DNA from: Membranipora membranacea
Taxonomy: Eukaryota > Bryozoa > Gymnolaemata > Cheilostomatida > Membraniporidae
Direction: 5' to 3'
DNA: 64,000 nucleotides
NCBI GenBank assembly: GCA_914767715.1
Contig: OU612066.1
Span: 503,001-567,000, forward strand
Shown here: piece by piece, positions 1-11,545 of the stretch
How positions within the stretch are numbered: the stretch's first letter is position 1
Layout: each line of letters starts with the position of its first letter
Notes under the pieces: generated by a model
Told to the model about the DNA's origin: nothing
Seen by the model: the letters and a program-made list of their open reading frames with translations, nothing else
The model's database searches: none
Made by a program: the position numbers and the translations under genes

Positions 1-861
1 CGAATTGAGGCATAAATAAGAGCTCAGAAAACTGTCTATATAGGCGAATAATATAGGGTGGGCTGATAAGTGCTAGGGCCCAATCATGGGGTAAACCACA
101 TAATAAAAATAATAAATAGCAAAATACAGCACATGAAAACACAGCTCACAGTAAGTACATGATGTATATATCCCATTTTCTGTTCCTCCGGAACTACTTT
201 TCCCTCATCAAAAAGAAAGTGATCTGACCATCATGGACTTACGATTACTAAGAACCCCAAGTCTATGGATCTGACTAAGATTTTATATCCCACAATATTT
301 TGAAACAGTTCTAATTCCAAAAATAATACTACTAGGTAAATTCGTGATGTGATGTGATAGGAAAAAAGCAAGAAAACAGGACATTCATAAAGTTTCATGG
401 TTTAGAATCTGTGTTTCAAAAGTTTCAAAAGTTTTAAATTTAGCCCTGTATCTACTCTCTATCCTCTTCTACTTATTATCAGCTCATTTTGGAAAGCGAG
501 ATACTTGACAAAATAGCAATGAAAGAATTGTATTGTTATAAAATGTATATTTATTATATATTATATATATATTACATATATGTATATACTAAGTGTATGG
601 GTAATACCAAGAACAAAGCTGTCTAACATTACATTATATTCGATTTTTAATTTCGATTGTTTACAGCTGTTGATTTTCAGTCTGTCTCAAAACTCGGGTT
701 CTGGTACACAAAATTATACTTGCAAAGAAACTGGTTGCGACCTGATCGCAGATTGTTTCCTAAAAGTGCTCTTCCCAGCTCACACAGATCATGCTTCACG
801 ATTCCCCGGAGGAATACGCTATGCGTTAATTTGTGACATTCAGACAAAAATAGAAATAAAC
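1..861. other. Upstream flank of the nuclear-receptor gene
   Basis: No convincing coding exon is seen. An AT-rich stretch with TATA-like alternation lies at about 540-590. Acceptor-like sequences (ttacag ending at 666, ttttcag ending at 680) could mark the start of a 5' exon that carries the start codon at 862. The tract 681-861 is partly open but resembles no known family. Confidence 0.4.
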
Positions 862-3800
862 ATGGAGAGAATGATATCTCCACAATACACCGGTATAATG
901 TGAGAGTGTTGGTAAATCCTTACTCTGTGATATCAATCTAGATGGAAAAGAGCGTGATTTAAGGTGAGGCAACAACACAGTATGGAGGTAGTATGGAGGT
1001 AGTATGGAGGTAGTATGGAGGTAGTATGGAGGTAGTATGGAGGTAGTATGGAGGTAGTATGGAGGTAGTGTTGAAGGTGCTCACCTTCTATCTACATAAT
1101 ATATCCATATCATATCCGAATGTTTACATATCATGTAATATTACAGGGGGAGATAATCAGGGAGATAGGATGTATGACGCTGTGTCGAGCTCGACTAGTC
1201 CTGATTGTATGTCATCTAGGATATTACCTCCATCAAGAATAACAGGCACAGGTATGTAACCAAAACCGTCATTCAGTCAACCATTATAAATGCGATCATA
1301 TGATTTGTTTATTTAAATTTATCGCTGTTGCAGGTTCAAGTCCAGTTGAGGAATCCTAAGTTTCTGACTTGCTCTACTTAAGTTTCTCAGTTGGTCTACT
1401 TTAATTTCCGACTTAGTTTACCTTTTTCCACAACTTGCAGCATTATAATTATCAACTTATTAATATTCAAGTGATATTGCTTATAGTTCATAAAAAGAGA
1501 AGAACAATAGTATTTCAGGTCGGTATATCATTGCGCATCATGTAGTAGACAACTCCCTATGCCGCCAAATAGGCAGTAGTTACCAATCTGCTGTAGTTAA
1601 ACTTGTGAACCCAATCATTTTTAGTTTTTTTATTGGTTATCAGGTTGTTATTTTCATATTGTATCTTGAAGAAGACATAATGAAGATACTGTTTTTCTAC
1701 CAAATAACCTAGGCCAGTAATGTGAGTTTTCTTATTCATCGATTGCTATGGAATATCACTGATGCGATCAGTGTTTATTTCACCAAGGGCCCAAGGTCAG
1801 ACGGACAGACAGACAAACGGACAGACACTCCATATTGTTGTTTTAGGAGGAGAAAAAAGTGTCTCCCAATCTTAGATCAGGTCTGCCAAGTCATGGCGCT
1901 CTAGATATTACTATAGTTAGTTGTCACAGTGTGGGACTTATGGAAGTGTACGGGTTTCTATCAGTCACTTATTAGAATGCTGTAGCTGAAATCAGGAAGA
2001 TTAATTGTAGATTAATGAATCTAAACTGTCCTTCAAAGAAGTTGACACCATATAATGCTGATTAAGCATGAGATGGCAGATGATAGAACAGTAATATGAA
2101 TATAAGTCAGTTTTTGATACATTCTGTAGTTAGTAAGTCATTCTATGACCAAATAATAAAATGACTTACCAGCGCACCCAATGAAGAATGAGAGTGCTGC
2201 AGTTAGTGTCACGTCACGTCATTGTCACATAAGTGTGGGGGGTTTCTCTATTCATCGTTTGTGAACCAGAACTACTGAAAGATTTTAGATCATTATGACG
2301 TCAAAATTACAAGTTTTTAGTCTGCCACACAAGAAAGTTTTGTCGCTGCAACGCCGTAGAGATGATGGGCATTTGTCGTTGTCACATAGCTGTAGCGACG
2401 GCTTCAGGAGGAAAGAAATCTGCTATTATACGTCATTTTGTTTATGAGAGAACGAACGGGCCCCGGCCGATCATATCTCCCATAATATGCCGAATTAGCG
2501 CCGAGGAAACATCTCCCACAATAAGCTGTATGTGGGAACATAACTTCCATATTGGGGATAACTATTGTTACTATTGATAATGTTTGCATGGAATTTCTCT
2601 TCTGGCACCACAGAAACCAAAAGCACATTGCTATTTTAAATAAGACGACAAATATGACATGCGACCCGCTACAAGAACAACGCTGATATAAATAGGAAAT
2701 TGATGAGTGCTTTTAGAATACGCTCTAGAACACTAAAAATAGAACACTTGGCTCACTGGTTTATTTTTATAGATTTGAAGTTGACTGTCAATGACTGCGT
2801 ACTTTGTTGCGTGAGTAAACTACATACGTCATAGAATCACCCTAGTGTGCGGAAAATAAAATGTATTTTTATCTGCAGGTTATGCGGAGACTACAGGCAC
2901 CGCGGCGATACAATTATGTCAGGTTTGTGGAGACACAGCCGCTGGATTTCACTGTGGAGCGTTCGTGTGCGAGGCCTGTAAGAAATTTTACCTGCGAGCT
3001 ATGAAGCAGACTAACCGATCATCAATGTGCTGTAAGTCAGCTGTCACTCCTCCTGGTGTGATGTCAGCTCCAGGCTCGTCTGAGAGAAGATGTCAGATAT
3101 CTAAACACAGTCGTACCTCCTGTTCTTACTGTAGATTTCAGAAGTGTCTCAGTATAGGAATGGAGCCACCTGGTGAGTGATACTGATATAATATAGGATG
3201 AGGCCCTTTGTGTGTCTGCCCCGTCCCTAACTCTTCACTGATATAATATAGGAGATAAAGGCCCTTTGTGTGTCTGCCCCGTCCCTAACTCTTCACTGAT
3301 ATAATATAGGAGATAAAGGCCCTTTGTGTGTCTGCCACGTCCCTAACTCTTCACTGATATAATATAGGATATAAAGGCCCTTTGTGTGTCTGCCCCGTCC
3401 CTAACTCTTCACTGATATAATATAGGAGATAAAGGCCCTTTGTGTGTCTGCCACGTCCCAAACTCTTCAGTGATATAATATAGGAGATATAAGGCCCTTT
3501 GGGTGCCTGCCATGTATCCTAGTTCACCTTACAAGCGTACTCTCTAACTCCGCCTCTCTATCTCCGCCTCTCTATCTCCGCCTCTCTATCTCCGCCTCTC
3601 TATCTCCGCCTCTCTATCTCCGCCTCTCTATCTCCGCCTCTCTATCTCCGCCTCTCTATCTCCGCCTCTCTATCTGTTACAGGTAAAGGTTTACTGGATA
3701 CACACAAGGTGACATCACTACCATGTAAAGTATGTGGAGCCTCTTCTTCAGGTTTTCACTTTGGAGTTCTAACCTGTGAGGGATGTAAGGTAAAGATTGA

Positions 3801-6800
3801 ATTATTTGTCAACTTAAAATGTGACAAAGACTCATTAATCTGGGTTCAAATATGATCTGTGAGTAGAGAGTGTGTCTGAGCCACATGACATCCATCAGAG
3901 GGTAATCTCCTCTCACATAACCAACATGATACTTGTATGGATGTTTAGCTTCTTTCTGTATCAACATAAAAATACACCAACTGAGCGCTGTTCAAGAGTA
4001 AAGTCTACCATATGAGGATATTATAATTTATATTTGTAGGGATTTTTCAGAAGACTGATACAGGATGGCGTAAATAGTAAAATCATAAGCCTTGTGTGTC
4101 AGAATGGAGGTCACTGTGATGTGGATACTAAATCTCGATCCTTGTGTAGATCTTGTCGTTACTCTAAATGTCTGTCAGTCGGCATGTCTAAAAATGGTAA
4201 TCAGTCTGCATATGTACATGTATCACATCCCTAACCACGTACATGTATCACATCCCTAACCACCTAACCACCTACCCACCTAACCACCTACCCACCTACC
4301 CACCTTACCACCTAACCACCTACCCACCTAACCACCTACCCACCTACCCACCTTACCACCTAACCACCTAACCACCTAACCACCTAACCACCTACCCACC
4401 TAACCACCTACCCAAATAATAAAATATTGTGTCTACAAGAGAAAGTAGTATATCAGATTGGCTAGAAAATAACAGAAAATTACATTTTGATACATGGTAT
4501 AATTTATGGTATCTTCATCGACCAACAATAACAACCAAATTTTGTATTATAGCTGCCAGAGTAGGCAGGCAGCCAAACAGTGTGAGATACGCAAGATTGA
4601 TGGCTAACCGTCCGGTCAAAGAGGAGAGCCCTGATATCAAGAAAGAACCAACTCTGACCTCGGACTACAGAATGTTCCAAACTACTGCCACAACTATACA
4701 GGTACAGTGCAGAGTTAATAACAACTATACAGGTACAGTACAGTGTTAATAACAACTATACAGGTACAGTACAGAGTTAATAACAACTATACAGGTACAG
4801 TACAGAGTTAATAACAACTATACAGGTACAGTAAAGTGTTAATAACAACTATACAGGTACAGTACAGAGTTAATAACAACCATACAGGTACAGTAAAGTG
4901 TTAATAACAACTATACAGGTACAGTACAGAGTTAATAACAACTATACAGGTACAGTAAAGTGTTAATAACAACTATACAGGTACAGTACAGAGTTAATAA
5001 CAACCATACAGGTACAGTGCAGTGTTAATAACAACTATACAGGTACAGTACAGTGTTAATAACAACTATACAGGTACAGTACAGAGTTAATAACAACTAT
5101 ACAGGTACAGTACAGTGTTAATAACAACTATACAGGTACAGTACAGTGTTAATAACAACTATACAGGTACAGTACAGAGTTAATAACAACTATACAGGTA
5201 CAGTACAGAGTTAATAACAACTATACAGGTACAGTGCAGTGTTAATAACAACTATACAGGTACAGTACAGAGTTAATAACAACTATACAGGTACAGTACA
5301 GTGTTAATAACAACTATACAGGTACAGTACAGTGTTAATAACAACTATACAGGTACAGTGCAGTGTTAATAACAACTATACAGGTACAGTACAGTGTTAA
5401 TAACAACTATACAGGTACAGTACAGAGTTAATAACAACTATACAGGTACAGTACAGAGTTAATAACAACTATACAGGTACAGTACAGAGTTAATAACAAC
5501 TATACAGGTACAGTAAAGTGTTAATAACAACTATACAGGTACAGTAAAGTGTTAATAACAACTATACAGGTACAGTACAGTGTTAATAACAACTATACAG
5601 GTACAGTAAAGTGTTAATAACAACTATACAGGTACAGTACAGTGTTAATAACAACTATACAGGTACAGTAAAGTGTTAATAACAACTATACAGGTACAGT
5701 GCAGAGTTAGTAGTCAGTGAGACTGTTGCTCCCATCTGAGACCCGAAGCTTTACCACAATATTTGCAGGCCAGGTTGGCATCTGATGACGTGTCTTTCAA
5801 CTAAAAATCAGATTGAACCCATTGATTGAACTATATCCGTTCTGAGTGAAGGATTTGGGAACAAAGTTATCTGATTGAAAGACCTAATGAGCGAACATTT
5901 TAAGCAAAGTGATAGTCAGTCTGTGTTACTCGATTATTTATGTATGTATGTATGTATGTATGTATGTATATTGTATTGTTATCAATACTTGATAAAATTC
6001 ATTGTTGTTTTGCTCTGTGATGCCAAAAAAATATAAAATAAATTATAAATAAAAAATATTAAAAATTATCTATAAAACGTCTAACTTATAAGATGAAATT
6101 AAGCAGCCTTCTGATCCTTTAGTTGTGTACAGTAAGCTCTGTGCCTGTGGTTATACTCTCCATACACGGTCACTACTGTCATATCCTTAACACATCATTG
6201 TATGATAACTTTTAGTTGGAGCAGGAGGATGACGCCGAGGAGTTACCGTACATTCCACCACCACCACACTCACACACCACATCAGATCTGCCTCCGCCGA
6301 TATCTACTACCGCTCCTATAGTGATAGCAGCGGATATTACAGCAGTGCCAAATACTCAGCAGCAGCAGCAGCCATCTTACATTGCCCAGCCATCCTTCTC
6401 ACCTCAGGCTCCTCACACTAATTATCGTTCTCCCTCTCCCAGACATTCACTCTCAACTACAACTCACGATAAGATAGAGATAAACTACTCTAATCTACAT
6501 ACAGTATCCTCTCATAGCCTCAGTCCTGCAGTCCAACATTCACTCCCAACTACAACTCACGAAAAGATAGAGATAAACTACTCTAATCTACATACAGTAT
6601 CCTCTCATAGCCTCAGTCCTGCAGTCCAACATTCACTCCCAACTACAACTCACGATAAGATAGAGATAAACTACTCTAATCTACATACAGTATCCTCTCA
6701 TAGCCTCAGTCCTGCAGTCAAACATTCTCAAAGCTCAGGGGTGATGGTATCGTTCCCACAACTCGAGGAGCCCGAGATTACCTCCAGTCAGATGCACAGC

Positions 6801-9081
6801 GACCACAGAAGTCATGCAGTAGATTTGACTCTGAAGTCACCTGGTTCTATATATCAGAATAAGGAGCTACTAGACAGGTTACTTAATCTGTTTATAGAGT
6901 ACAGAGAATCATATAAGAATGATGTTACAGTAAGTATATAACCTTACCTTCAGTCTGTAGTACATGGCTCAAGGTACAATACTTATCATCTTATGCCTAC
7001 TCAGTTCACTGTTATGATATATGGGCTATAAAACAGCTTGGATTCTTTGTATCTGCATCTCATAGAATACTGGTTATAACGATGCTGACTGTTTGGCTAT
7101 CATGCTCTGGTGATATTGATAATCATATGTCAATTATGATTTCAGGATGAGGAGGTTATTAAACCGGAGATAGTAGGTGAGGATCTACTCAGGGCTGTAT
7201 ATGATGGATTCTTAATAGCTGCCAAATGTTATCTGTCATTTCTCAAGAGAATAGACGGTAAGTCTCATTCCTCCTCCGCAGCTCCCTTAAACCTCACAAT
7301 CTCAAGCTATGATGTGACTGTAGATATCACTAAATGATATTAATGTTCTCTTGTAATGTGTGTCTGTATGTCACATGGTCTTCAATGTCGCCATATTGTA
7401 TATTGCGTTCTTGCTTAATTATCCCTTTAAAGAGAAAGTCTATAATCATAGATTTGTTTATGATTTATGTTCTGTTTTCAGGTTTTGATACTTTGTGTAT
7501 TGATGACAGGGTAACATTAACTAAATGTTCCATATATCGTAACGTGTTAATACTGTGCTCGACACGCTACGACTTAGAGACCGGCAGACATTATGTGTTC
7601 GGCTGGAGAAGCTGGAGAGAAGGACCTCAGAAACTTGTTGACACGTGTTGTGAATATCAGGTATTATTCATACCAGTGTATCATTTGGAATTGGGATCAT
7701 TGATAACTTGCAGATTATTTGACAAACATCAGCTTAAACTTCTAAAAATTGGAATAGGCGGTCTCGGGTTTATAAATTAAGTGTGATGCTTGGAAGTTAT
7801 GCCCACAATGTCTGAGAACAGACAACTTCCTAGCGTCTTATATATATAATGCATTTACAGTGTTCTAGTGATACAAACCTCGGTGAACTTTTAGATAGTG
7901 TTGGATCACATGAAGCATGTAGTGAAGCGGATCAGGAAGTACAACTTTACTAATATGGAGTTAGCTCTAGCTGCGGTTCTCAATGTACTAAACAAAGGTA
8001 ACAATACATAACTAATCTACACTACTCAGCTTAGCTCAGTCTGTCTGTATATGGACTGCGTATATCGTACCGATAAAAATCATGGGTCTCAGTCTTGTGT
8101 TGTAAATGAAGTCCCAAAATTTCACTTATATTCACCAAAGTGTAACTCAAAAAATCAGAAATTCAGTAAGCTGTCAGCGGATTTTAATTAATTCAGCATG
8201 AGGAGCACAGAATTTTATTCAGGACCTTATCAAGTTTTTTGTGAATATGGCATTATGTTTGATTTTGACGTAAACACATTTGGGAAGTTGGATTTAAAAC
8301 ATACCCTCCTCTCACTTGAAAATATTTTTGTGGAGTTGTCCTTTCGCCATCTAAGTACTGTTTAATAAACGCAGCATTGGAAAAAATGGCTTGATTTGTG
8401 TACCATCATTGGTCATAGTGTGAATGATAAGTTTAACTTGTAGATTGTGTATCTGACCTGGAAGAGAAGGAAGTGTTACTCTCACTACATAGCAGATATA
8501 TGGCTCTACTAGCTACTTATGTTTATGGTGAGCCTATAAGACCTCAGAACTTCAATTGTTAGCCTAATAGAGTCAAAAAAAACTATAGCATTCATGAGAC
8601 AAAGGAAAACGTGTGGTCAAGATGCATATATATTAGATAATAAAAGGATCTAAATTTCTTTATTAATAAAAGGTTTTAATTGTTCTGCTAAAATGTGGCT
8701 TAACTTTCAATTGGTAAGCGCTGTATGCTACAACAAGTGGTGGTACAGAGGTAATTTAGCGCATGTATAGCTGGGATTATCGTATGACTTTATCTCTAAT
8801 TTACACAGATATACTGATATATTATACTGAGTATATTATATAAATGTATGATTGATTTTATGATATCAGAGACACATGAGAATCCAGAGAAGAGGATGGT
8901 AGAGTTACATGAGATGATAAGTATATGTAAGACAGCAGCTACAGAACACGCTAGAGCCGCTATATCAGTAACTCAGAAATATCCACAATACTCAGCACTA
9001 CAGGCTAAAACTAGATACGTTATACCTCAACTATATCGGGATCTATTCGGATCGGCTCCTCCTTCTCTTATATCACCTTAA
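862..9081 (+). CDS. Nuclear receptor with two DNA-binding domains (2DBD-NR)
   Basis: Ligand-regulated transcription factor with tandem zinc-finger DNA-binding domains. Exons: 862-892 (tentative), 1147-1251, 2879-3172, 3683-3789, 4040-4196, 4553-4701, 6216-6929, 7146-7257, 7482-7660, 7895-7997, 8444-8527, 8870-9081. All phases close, giving 748 aa. DBD1 (about residues 59-134) has P-box CEACKK. DBD2 (about 158-228) has P-box CEGCKG, split by an intron between K and G. This P-box pair is the published signature of 2DBD-NRs. A proline/histidine/serine-rich hinge (exon 7) contains three 31-residue repeats (residues 358-450). The ligand-binding domain follows (about 480-748), with helix-like segments such as [14 protein letters not shown]. 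It ends without an obvious acidic AF-2 helix. DBD1 carries an expanded loop between the first two cysteines of its second finger. The family call is strong. The first exon is weak: its donor is GTATAA, chosen because the phase fits and Met862 opens the frame. Confidence 0.9.
980..1069. repeat. 11-bp minisatellite, intron 1 of the nuclear receptor
   Basis: About eight perfect copies of gtatggaggta lie head to tail between tentative exon 1 and exon 2. The repeat is open in some frames, but it lies in an intron of the proposed model and is treated as non-coding. Confidence 0.85.
3181..3500. repeat. 58-bp minisatellite, intron 3 of the nuclear receptor
   Basis: About 5.5 copies of a roughly 58-bp unit run through the intron between the two DBDs. 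Each starts gatataatatagg and contains aaggccctttgtgtgtctgc. Copies differ by single bases and short indels (ccccgtcc or cacgtcc). Confidence 0.9.
3541..3675. repeat. 14-bp minisatellite, intron 3 of the nuclear receptor
   Basis: Nearly ten copies of tctctatctccgcc form a pyrimidine-rich tract ending directly before the acceptor of exon 4 (tctgttacag, exon from 3683). The array effectively supplies the polypyrimidine tract and branch region, so copy number could affect recognition of the DBD2 exon. Confidence 0.9.
4219..4415. repeat. CCTAACCACCTACC-type repeat, intron 5 of the nuclear receptor
   Basis: Irregular tandem array of cctaaccac and cctacccac octamer-like units. It is strongly C/A biased on the + strand and fills most of the intron between DBD2 and the next exon. 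Confidence 0.9.
4691..5708. repeat. 31-bp minisatellite containing an exon end and 5' splice site
   Basis: About 33 copies of a 31-bp unit with the core caactatacaggtacagt. The first copy spans the end of nuclear-receptor exon 6 (CAACTATACAG, ending 4701) and its donor gtacag, so every later copy repeats the exon end plus the donor. Variants alternate acagag/acagtg/aaagtg before ttaataa. The unit length is not a multiple of three. Confidence 0.95.
5805..5905 (+). repeat. Dispersed repeat, copy 1 (partner at 15160-15245)
   Basis: The segment containing attgattgaactatat, ttctgagtgaaggatttggg and ttgaaagac matches, in reverse complement, the segment at 15160-15245 in the sulfotransferase intron. 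Two diverged copies in opposite orientation suggest an old non-autonomous transposon. No coding capacity is seen. Confidence 0.7.
5937..5968. repeat. (TATG)n microsatellite
   Basis: About seven and a half copies of the tetranucleotide tatg in intron 6 of the nuclear-receptor gene. Confidence 0.95.
6444..6722 (+). repeat. Coding 93-bp triplication in the receptor hinge
   Basis: Three nearly identical in-frame units encode 31 residues each, beginning HSL(S/P)TTTH(D/E)KIEINY and ending SHSLSPAV. Unit differences are a few bases (Asp/Glu, Ser/Pro). The low divergence suggests recent duplication and probable length polymorphism. Confidence 0.95.
7786..7836 (-). repeat. Short dispersed foldback repeat, copy 1
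   Basis: Its reverse complement begins ggaagttgtctg and ends gggcataacttcc, so the ends pair with each other. A related copy lies at 37898-37940 downstream of the TLR gene, in + orientation. Here it sits just upstream of nuclear-receptor exon 10. Confidence 0.6.
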
Positions 9082-9486
9082 AAATCTACTAATACCACTC
9101 AACAACAACCACAGCAACCACCACATCAACAAATAAAGCAACCATCACAGCAACCACCGCAGCAACAACAACAACCATAGCAACAACAACAGCAACCACC
9201 ACAGCAACCACCACATCAACAAATAAAGCAACCACCGCAGCAACAACAACAACCATAGCAGCAACAACAACAGCAACCACCACAGCAACAGCAACCACCA
9301 CAGCAACTACGACAACCGCTAACCCCCTCATCATCATTAACATCATGCTCTTCTCCCCACAGCCAATCAGAACATTTATATCATAGCAGACAAAGCCACA
9401 GACAAAGCTACAGACAAGAGCAGACAAGAGCAGACATAGCGAACAGAAATATACAGTATCATTCTACCAGCTCAACACTACGCTAA
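9082..9486 (+). other. In-frame Gln-rich tract beyond the nuclear-receptor stop
   Basis: In the receptor's own frame, the sequence after TAA at 9079-9081 stays open to TAA at 9484-9486, apart from TAG at 9178 and TAG at 9256. It reads as runs of CAA/CAG (Gln) and CCA (Pro), then a non-repetitive Ser/Gln/Arg-rich stretch from about 9305. The two TAGs lie 78 bp apart at equivalent places in a duplicated 78-bp unit, so they are one lesion copied once. It may be a decayed C-terminal extension, a readthrough or alternatively spliced tail, or 3' UTR open by composition. Confidence 0.6.
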
Positions 9487-11545
9487 TATACTGCCTTGGT
9501 CCGCTTCTCAGAGGAGTGAGCAGTGTCTAACTCTATTTAGTATACAATGTTACATATTTTGATTTCTAATTTCTATTTTGCCGGTGCTCATATAGGTAAC
9601 ATAATTTTGGAGAAAAACTTTTACACATTCATTCTTGCTAATATATTATTTACTCATTTATTTGAAATATTTGAAATTTAGATTTTATAATCTAATATAT
9701 ACACAGTGTTTGTCTGATGATGATAAACCTTGTGTATTGTTTCCCAGCCATCTCTCTCTTGTGGAAAAAAGAACATAACTTACATAACATTGAGATTTAC
9801 ACATAGACCAAATAAAGTAAGCGCTATCACTCCTCACTAATATCTACTTTACTAAACATCCGAAGAGAACATGTCCAAATAGAACATGTCAAGTTTATAA
9901 GTTGGGGAAACGGGATCAGCAAATGTTAACTTCCTTTACACCGCAGGGAAGCTGCTGAGCTACTGAGCTTGAAAAGCTCAGCAAAAGTTTGATTTGCTGA
10001 TGGTATGTCTTTAAAATTAAATAGCAAGAAATGATGTGGCTATCAAAGTGAATGGTGGAGTCAAATTGATTGAAAAGTTTGAAAGCAGGTGAAAGTGAGC
10101 TCATCATATTTTTGGTTTAGAGTATGTACATTTTGGAACAAAATCGTTTCTTGTGTTGTCTTCATACATGTATAATAGCGAGTAATCAGAGAGGAGTTAC
10201 CTTACCTTGTTAGTTAAATGGGGAGACAACCTGTTATTTCCTCATTCAATCATGAAATCAATGGTCTGGGTGAAACCAAGGAGTGAAACAATTACGTTAT
10301 TGTGAAGCACATACATGACAAGTTGGTAGACCCAGAAATCAGGAGGTCTCCGCGGACAATCTTCTAACCCGGAATACCACTCTGTGTCATGCAGTGCGGG
10401 TGCAATTCAACCCTTGTTTGTCATATTTCTAAGCCAAAACTTGAGCTTTCATATTATGAATTGAGTCATTTTACCTAATTTTACATACAAGCGGTAATGG
10501 TAATGAGTAATTACATGGGTATATGTACAGATGGGGTAAAAAAAAACATAGTTTCCCTTGCAAAAAGAAGCTTAAAGAAATTTTTGGGTAAAGGAAGCTG
10601 AAAAAAGGGAGATAGGGAAGGGGTGGAAAAAGACCCTAAAAACTGGGAGGCTCCCTACCAAAAAGGGAGACTTGTCAGGTATGGTGAAGCATTACTAGGG
10701 TTGTAAATAATGACATCACTTAGCCATCTTTTCATACCCTGTTTTTTTGTCCAACTTGTTCTGCAAATAATTCGCCTGTGACAATGCTGAGATTGAAGTC
10801 TCATTTTATCGCGGAGCCATCAGATTTCAATGAACATACATTTTGGTAGCAATGGCAGAGGGTATTTTGGCATTGTGACGCATCAATTTAGGAAAACTTG
10901 ATACACAGAGCAGAAATAGTATAATTTGAAATTTAAACTACTATAATATAACATATAATATAATATGAAATAAACAGCATATTTTAACATAATACGTATG
11001 TTATGTATATAAATATATAATACAGCATAGCTATTCTCAGACGGCTGCAAGTGCCAGTTTGTGGGATTACATCATCATACACAGAAAATAATATTTATAA
11101 TGTAATGCCCCACAAATTAGCGCTTGCAGCCGCCTGAGCACTTTGACTATTTTTTTTATCATATCTTTAACTTTCATATTATTTCATCAAATCACAAAAC
11201 CATATTACTACGTGGCGTAAAATTTAAGTTAAGACTTCTGATATATTTTTGTAAAAAGTTTCTTTCGATGTAGGATCGTTCTTGTAGTATGTTCACAAGA
11301 TACTGAACTGATTGTCAGATGAACTCGAAGTGGGCACTGCTCTCTCAATGAAGCTTGCCAGCTTTATGCAAATCACCACATTTGAGCTGTAATACAAAAT
11401 AACTCCTCTCTTTACTGGACCACAATTTACAAGGCAACCGAAAAAAAAAACCCATTTTGTCCCAAAAAGTAATTTAATTTCATCTGTTTTTTAAATGTCT
11501 TGCAATCATTTAGTTACAATAGCTTTTGCTGCCTCATTTCTCCAG
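9487..11545. other. Intergenic; 3' flank of the nuclear receptor
   Basis: Non-coding in appearance. An AATAAA at about 9812 (accaaataaag) is a candidate polyadenylation signal for the receptor. The only structured element recognised is the inverted repeat at 11036-11138. Confidence 0.5.
11036..11138. repeat. Foldback (MITE-like) inverted repeat
   Basis: The left arm 11036-11072 (starts ctcagacggctgcaagtg) and right arm 11100-11138 (ends gcttgcagccgcctgag) are reverse complements over about 38 bp, with a few mismatches and one indel around a 27-bp AT-rich spacer. The shape suggests a small terminal-inverted-repeat element. Confidence 0.75.

Noticed and set aside
7861-7953. Nuclear-receptor exon starting at 7861
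   Set aside because: That frame meets TAA at 7951. The acceptor at 7893-7894 keeps phase and gives a good LBD sequence through the same DNA.
9079-9258. Reassigned stop codons (TAA/TAG read as Gln)
   Set aside because: Five genes in the window (sulfotransferase, TLR, VAT1-like, CYC1, zinc finger) end plausibly at ordinary stops, so code change is not supported.
9089-9427. Val/Ala-rich open frame on the minus strand
   Set aside because: It is the complement of the CAA/CCA-rich tract after the nuclear-receptor stop. Valine and alanine runs follow from the trinucleotide composition.
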